DNA of 64,000 bases, taken from the NCBI GenBank assembly GCA_947568835.1, contig OX387609.1:9997660-10061659 (forward strand), read 5' to 3'. This DNA is from Protonemura montana. Lineage: Eukaryota; Arthropoda; Insecta; Plecoptera; Nemouridae. The notes beneath the pieces were generated by a model that was not told the DNA's origin, made no database searches, and worked only from the letters and a program-made list of their open reading frames with translations. The translations under genes were made by a program, and so were the position numbers. This document shows, piece after piece, positions 59,101 through 64,000 of the stretch; within the stretch, counting starts at the first letter, position 1; each line of letters opens with the position of its first letter.

Positions 59101-61359
59101 ACTTCGTTTGTCTTGTTTCACCCGTATTTATTTATTTCAATTTGAATATAGATTAATTCGTTTGTAATATTTCAGCCGATTCCAGTCTACCATCCCCTTT
59201 TCCAAGATCCCTTTAAATCTGATTTATTTCTTCTTCAGACATCCAACATAAACTAATGCCCATTCTTACCTATAAATGTTGCACCTTTAATCTTTCATCC
59301 AGTATATATTTTTCCCATGCTGTTTATTTGGTGAAAGATTTGTATAAATAATTAGCTTTATCTCTCCTACTAAGTAGGTATAAGTGTAAATTGATACATT
59401 TTGTCAAGGAAATATATAAGAAGCGTCCATCTCCCAATTCGAGAAGCGCTAGGCTATCAACCTTTAGCTTAACTTTGGTTCACTTACCTAGAAGATGCCC
59501 AAGTTCGTGTGTGATGACCACGCTCAAAACGAGACCGTTGTCTTCGTTGACAGTGCAAGATTTGTTCGAATTACAGACTGACAGCGAGTTTGCCAGTCCC
59601 TGGATGCTGCAGCTGTTGATCTTCTCGAGGTTGCTTTTGCCTGAGTCGGTCTTCTCCGAGCACAGATCTTGTCGAGTGAGCAGGATAGCAACGTCGTGGT
59701 GGTTGGGATGCAATGGGTCTGCGGAGATAGTGGGCCAGGTCATTACTTGTGTTAGTTTGGTGGAACAGGTCCCTTTCCTGTTCTTCCAGCTACTTCTTGA
59801 CCAATGGGCCGACATCTTTTGAGACAATCCCAATTAATTTTTATGCAGGTATGTCAAATATACGGCAATTGTAACTGCATTCAAAGAAGTTTTCTATATT
59901 TACCAGGTATTGTCTTGTTATCTTTGCAAAAGCAAACAAAAAGTTCCAAATCAAAACTATAAAAGTTTTTTCTGAGGTTATTTGAAAAATTTCAAGGTCT
60001 ATTTGTGCAGTAGCACAAAACAATTTTAAGACAAAGCCCAACAAAAGCTTCCTTAAAGTTATCACCTGAAAGTAAGGATAATAACAAAAATTTTCAATGC
60101 TGGTTCTCATTACGCTAATAATTGCACATTTATTTGATGATTTCTTCAATTTAAAACACTTAAAATAAAAAGAAGTTACGTACATTTGTGCCTTGCAATT
60201 TTTTGCCATTTAATTGCTTAGAAAAACGCGGCTAAGAAAGTTTTAGCTACTTTGACCTTAATTTGTTAACAATCTCACATGTCACTATTTTATTATAAAT
60301 CGCAAAAAAAAAATAAATAAAAAAAAAATAAACATTTACTTTATCATAGCAATAAAATCCAACCTTTGTTCCCTTCTTGGAGCGTAACTTGCCTTGTGGA
60401 TTGACTTTCTTCTGCCAATTGCAGAAACTCTTAAGTGTTTTGTTTGCACTGCGGCTGACTTCTATGTCTATGTCTTTGTGTTCATTCTCTAGCAATATCA
60501 TTCGGACAATGACAAAGTCGATCAGCTGACCTATGCTTTCGTCATGAAAGTAATCGGAAACCATGTTCATGATTGTCAGTATGTACGTTTCAACGTCGGT
60601 ACTGTTATGGTGAGCAAGAAACTTCTTGTCGGCGACAACTAATGTTGCCATATAACGGTGTTTTGGTTTCATTGATCGCTTCACAGGTGTAAATTGCACA
60701 GATTGATTTGAATTTTTATTCTTCAAATCGGCTGCAAAGTCACAACTTTTGGTATCATCGCTGGGGGTGTATTTGGTCTCGGATTCAGAATTATTCTGAT
60801 AGATCATGTGTAAATGTTTACCATCTTTTTCTGGTATAGAATACTTGGCTGGCTCAATGAAGAAATTTCCAAGAGCAGTTTTAATTACTCCTGCTAAACC
60901 GTCACAGACAGAAAGTGCTACTCTGGATTCATTGTCGCCTTGCACAGATCCTGTGTAATGGCATTGTAATTCTCGACGTTTCCGTAAATTGAAATCTTTC
61001 GTAAGATCAGGTCCATGATGGGTCTCAATAACAAATGATGGCGAAATGAAATTGTGATTTGGCTCTAATACAACGTTGTGGACTTGGCCAGCGAATTCGA
61101 GCGCATATCTGACAGTTTCATCTACTCCATCACGTTTTCTTCGTTTATTCCTATGTTGATAGGAGTGTGGTATTGTAAACGAAAGAAATGTACCATCTTC
61201 ATTGATTTTTCTAGGAATTAATAGCTCAAAGTCTTTAATTCCCTGTGTATATCTACCGTGGAAGTGTTGTCCGTTACTCTTCTCGGTCTTACACTCAGAA
61301 AAAGAAATAAAAATAAAGTAAAGATACAAACTCTCTAAATAAATGTGTCTAAATGTCAT
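53110..61359 (-). CDS. ADAMTS-family secreted metalloprotease
   Basis: Extracellular zinc protease that cleaves matrix proteins. Eleven minus-strand exons: 61359-60393, 59718-59488, 59064-58873, 58136-57941, 57482-57359, 57252-57097, 56759-56483, 56037-55774, 55529-55264, 54862-54637, 54197-53110. They total 3987 nt, 1328 aa. Order: signal peptide (LYLYFIFIS), propeptide with basic sites ([13 protein letters not shown]), catalytic domain with intact [12 protein letters not shown] across exons 2-3 and Met-turn VMAPG, disintegrin-like (about 465-540), TSP1 ([19 protein letters not shown]), Cys-rich, spacer ([20 protein letters not shown]), TSP1-type repeats ([27 protein letters not shown]), then a 362-aa last exon that is Thr-rich, then Lys/Glu-rich and unlike any domain I know. 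Intron 1 is GC-AG. An upstream in-frame ATG at 61443 is possible, but 61359 places the signal peptide at the N-terminus. The exact subfamily was not resolved. Confidence 0.93.
56895..57055 (-). repeat. 68-bp repeat array, minus orientation, ADAMTS intron 6
   Basis: Two and a half copies of the unit (TTGGCTGCTCCTGTCCAACA, GCACCAAGGACCGGCCACC, GCTTAGC, CTTTGACAC). They are inverted relative to the array at 57635-57893. Confidence 0.85.
57635..57893 (+). repeat. 68-bp repeat array, plus orientation, ADAMTS intron 4
   Basis: Unit starts (ACACAGTGTGTCAAAGGGAC) fall at 57635, 57703, 57771 and 57839, an exact 68-bp period. The unit continues AAGCGGTGGCCGGTCCTTGG and TGCTGTTGGACAGGAGCAGC. Copies differ by only a few bases. 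Confidence 0.92.
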
Positions 61360-61695
61360 TTTTGAAAATTCCCACCGTGACAGAAACGAATGAGGACCGT
61401 CATATGGGCTTTGGTCAACGCCTATTGGTTGTCTACCGACCATCTTTGCTGTGCATCCATTCCGCCAAATACAGAATTTAGTTGAAGAACGGATTGAAGT
61501 GTTTTTGATTTCCCGAGTAGCACAGCATCTTTATTCACTAAAACGTGGTAGGTGCTTCTGATATCTTATTAAAATTCCTTCGATTGTCTTTAGTTTTAGC
61601 CACAAATCAAAATCTATCTCAGAAACAATATTTCCAATGACTCTTGACAGAAGAAAATAGGGTTAATGTTCAACAATTTTTCATTTCTAGAGTAA
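61360..61695. promoter_or_regulatory. Divergent promoter region ADAMTS / MZT1
   Basis: 336 bp between opposed start codons. A TTTCTAG acceptor-like site just before the MZT1 ATG hints at a spliced 5' UTR. The bidirectional promoter is inferred from spacing. Confidence 0.4.
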
Positions 61696-61977
61696 ATGGG
61701 TGAGAAACACCCAACGATGGGTGAGAAAGATCACCGATCGAATGAATTAAGCCAACCATCTGCAGAATTAAGCAGTCTTCTAGCTATATCCAATGTGATG
61801 CGGACAGGTCTAAGCCCTCAATCCCTCCGTGCGTGTTTGCAGCTGATTGAAATGGGGGTTGATCCTCGAACCCTGGCTGAAGTTGTCAAGGAACTACGGA
61901 AAACAGTGGCCACTGCCAACAGCAATAAGCAAGCTAATTCTAATGCACCCAACTTACCATATACTAGGAATGGGTAG
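61696..61977 (+). CDS. MZT1: Mitotic-spindle organizing protein 1 (MOZART1)
   Basis: MZT1 is a small subunit of the gamma-tubulin ring complex that helps recruit it to microtubule-organising centres. A single coding exon of 93 codons from ATG 61696 to TAG. The core SSLLAISNVMRTGLSPQSLR followed by ACLQLIEMGVDPRTLAEVVK and ELRK matches human MZT1 (LLEISRILNTGLDMETLS, GINPEALSSVIKELRK). It has an extra N-terminal GEKHPTMGEKDH stretch and a polar Asn-rich tail. The length is close to the family's 75-90 aa. It is convergent with MESD. Confidence 0.9.
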   Translation: MGEKHPTMGEKDHRSNELSQPSAELSSLLAISNVMRTGLSPQSLRACLQLIEMGVDPRTLAEVVKELRKTVATANSNKQANSNAPNLPYTRNG

Positions 61978-62236
61978 TTATGACTGATTAAAAAGTTGTA
62001 TCGCTTTTTATTCATACCTACTTACCAGCTGAATATATTTCAGCAGTGTATAGAAAATCAAGTAAGCTAGAAGAAGTACTATAATTATAATTATAGTGTT
62101 GAGACTTATGTGTACTTCATCTTACCTAAGTTAATATTCTCAGCTCGTAAAATAACACGTTACATTTATGAAAAGATATTTAATACTCAGTACATAAGCA
62201 TTATACAAACAAATTACATTAAATGTGATTTAAATT

Positions 62237-63569
62237 TCATAGTTCATCACTTTTCCTCTTGCTCTCCTCCTTTCCTTTCTCTGAATGTTTCCCATAATAA
62301 GGTTTATTTTCAATGACAACTTCACTACATCGTTCTTGGTCGATCAGGAACTCTTTCGCATCCCAAGCTTGCGCTCCATCTTTGAACAGAAATATCGCCC
62401 TGTCGACATCAACCAAGTACCGCTCGGCCTGTATGTGGTTATTCCAAAGACTCGTCTGCCAGAGTTTCGTGATATCTTCAGTCTCTTCGCGAGAGGGGCT
62501 GCCACCAACGCTGACAAACGTCATTAAAGTTTTGCCTTTTTTGGTAACTTTAAGGAGATTTTCAGGATTGCTCATGTCAAGAGAATTAAAATCTATTTGA
62601 GGTTGTGGACGCAAATGTTCTGGCAGTTCGTCTGGTTCCAGTGGTTCTTCATCCTCCTGTAAGTAAAATTGAAGTGTAAGGATTGTAAACAATTGGAGCG
62701 AACTTTCTTTGCCTTTCACGCCGCCTTTTAAAAGAGTGTACTCGTCATTGAATTTAAGAATTTAAATTACTAAGCGAGATTTTTTTAACTATTAACAATT
62801 ATTAGCTGCATAAACGAACTATGTAAATGCAAACTAGTAAAATGACTTTTAGCATGTTGAGGGTTTAACAGGGCTAATTACCCAAAAGTATAGAATTTTA
62901 ACTCTTCCTAAATTACTGGATTATCCTGGGCTGTGAGAGGAAGAACTAAATGGAAGACATTTGGATAAATTCTTGCCATACGAGCTAGCACCATAGAAAA
63001 AAGATTTAGTTTATTTCTATGCTAGGAAGCACGACTGTATTTTCTCTCTCTCCCGTTACTTCAGGTACTACCTTAGAAAAAGGACCCATTTCATTCCAGC
63101 ATAGGTACTACAATAGAATAAGGAAAATGTAAAAATGCTATTGGTTCAGCACTAAGCATTGAAATCCATAGAGTTGATTAGTTGATAGTTAACCCAGGTT
63201 TTAATAGTAATGATTAGTACGACGCAATAAAATATATGAAAGACTTCTAGTTATCTGGTGTCGGTTGGTGTCCATGAAATCTTTCTACATAATTGACCCC
63301 AGTTTCAGACAATAATTTGCATCAAAGATTATAACACTAAGTCTTTCTTCTATGATGTTACTATTAGCAAACCATAGTCCAAAACCAAAGACTCCAAAAC
63401 ATGCCCTTACCTCCCACTGATCAAACAATCTTTCCATGTCAGCATCGCTATAGTCCTGCAAATTTTTCTTTGTCCACGCAGGCTTTTCGCTCGGGTCACT
63501 CTTTTTGCATTGTGTTCCTATAAATAACAATACCCACAAGAACAAAGCAAGTATTAGTTTGTGAGACAT
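62237..63569 (-). CDS. MESD: MESD/Boca, ER chaperone for LDL-receptor-family proteins
   Basis: Boca/MESD folds the beta-propeller/EGF modules of LRP receptors in the ER, so it is needed for Wnt co-receptor and lipoprotein receptor export. Two exons, 63569-63411 and 62656-62237, total 579 nt and 192 aa (Drosophila Boca is about 180). A signal peptide is plain (KLILALFLWVLLFIG). WTKKNLQDYSDADMERLFDQ is followed by DEEPLEPDELPEHLRPQPQI and TLMTFVSVGG, which are the family blocks. The C-terminus ends KSDEL, an ER-retrieval-type signal. An in-frame upstream ATG at 63605 would bury the signal peptide and is less likely. It is head-to-head with the Nopp140-like gene, 184 bp apart. Confidence 0.93.
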
Positions 63570-63753
63570 GATTATGACTTTTGGGTTAGGTTTTCCCGCT
63601 GTCAAAGCAGTGTGACGTTTTTCAATTTTCAGGGTCAGCTGGGCGCGCTAGCGAGCGCTCCGCTCCCTAGCGCTCCCAAACCTTGCGGTATGTTCTGCCG
63701 ACCCCCGCTTCCGTTCCGCAGTTCGTTCATTACAGTCTTTCTCAAACACGATC
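63570..63753. promoter_or_regulatory. Divergent promoter region MESD / Nopp140-like
   Basis: 184 bp between opposed start codons, GC-rich in the middle (GCGCGCTAGCGAGCGCTCCG, then CTCCCTAGCGCTCCC). This looks like a TATA-less housekeeping-type shared promoter. Confidence 0.5.
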
Positions 63754-63855
63754 ATGGCGGACAACAACGACGCTGTTGCTTCGTCGCTAGTGTACGACTA
63801 TTTAGTAAAGACGAACATCCATGTGGCGAATTTATTCAAGAAGAAAGTGCAGGCT
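63754..63855 (+). CDS. First exon of a second Nopp140-like gene, cut by the window edge
   Basis: ATG 63754 opens 34 codons ending at a GTAAGT donor: ADNNDAVASSLVYDYLVKTN then VANLFKKKVQA. The first coding exon of Nopp140 in this window (42596-42697) is also exactly 34 codons, ends in the same phase and shares SLVYDYLxK and a Lys-rich end with terminal A. So this is a LisH-type start of a paralogue or an older duplicate. Whether the rest encodes a Ser/Lys-rich Nopp140 body cannot be seen. Confidence 0.7.
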
Positions 63856-64000
63856 GTAAGTTACAACGACACTTTGTAATTAAATCATTTCTTTCCAATA
63901 GATTCTACCAGAAATAATTTGCCTTTTCTGAACACGCGGTCGCCCGCTAACATTGCGGCACCACGTGTGGTCCCATATTTGTTATATGCCGTTGCATCTG

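Noticed and set aside
60340..60392. Extending ADAMTS exon 1 to a GT donor at 60339
   Set aside because: It ends in the wrong phase for exon 2 and adds residues not found in the family; the GC donor at 60392 fits both.
1..64000. CRISPR array, operons or bacterial genes
   Set aside because: All coding is intron-split eukaryotic; the tandem repeats lack the regular repeat-spacer pattern of CRISPR.

Overview
The window is nuclear DNA from an animal. Genes are split by many short GT-AG introns, protein families are metazoan (CNK scaffold, ADAMTS protease, Nopp140, MESD/Boca), and introns hold tRNA-derived SINEs, minisatellites and foldback elements. An arthropod, probably an insect, fits best: the Nopp140 gene has the alternative RGG tail known from Drosophila Nopp140 and the CNK tail looks invertebrate. 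I could not place it to species.

Layout, left to right. OARD1/TARG1-like ADP-ribose hydrolase (minus, 3' end outside the window, 1836-3154). PUS7 pseudouridine synthase (minus, 5050-11987, 10 exons). GET1/WRB (plus, 12241-13310). QRSL1/GatA (minus, 13414-17446, 9 exons). CNK scaffold (plus, 17782-39033, 20 exons). Nopp140/NOLC1 (plus, 42596-51492, with two alternative last exons). An ADAMTS metalloprotease (minus, 53110-61359, 11 exons). MOZART1 (plus, 61696-61977). MESD/Boca (minus, 62237-63569). The first exon of a second Nopp140-like gene (plus, 63754-63855, runs off the right edge). For every complete multi-exon gene the exon sum is a whole number of codons, which supports the splice models: PUS7 832 aa, QRSL1 532 aa, CNK 1449 aa, Nopp140 552 or 643 aa, ADAMTS 1328 aa, MESD 192 aa.

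Four neighbouring gene pairs are head-to-head with 180-340 bp between start codons (PUS7/GET1, QRSL1/CNK, ADAMTS/MZT1, MESD/Nopp140-like), so shared promoters are likely. GET1/QRSL1 and MZT1/MESD are convergent.

The most interesting region is the Nopp140 gene. Two of its introns carry eight candidate box C/D snoRNAs in four families, three of them multicopy, plus a possible H/ACA RNA. One family carries a 12-nt perfect complement to the conserved CGUCUUGAAACA segment of 28S rRNA, correctly placed next to box D. So a gene for a snoRNP chaperone appears to host snoRNAs itself.

Other notable items: a 2.4-kb near-palindromic element with a candidate 4-bp target duplication inside a CNK intron, inverted SINE pairs, a 68-bp repeat unit shared by PUS7 and ADAMTS introns, an RGG-rich N-terminus and an acidic insertion in PUS7, a GC-AG intron in ADAMTS, and 5S-rRNA-like fragments.
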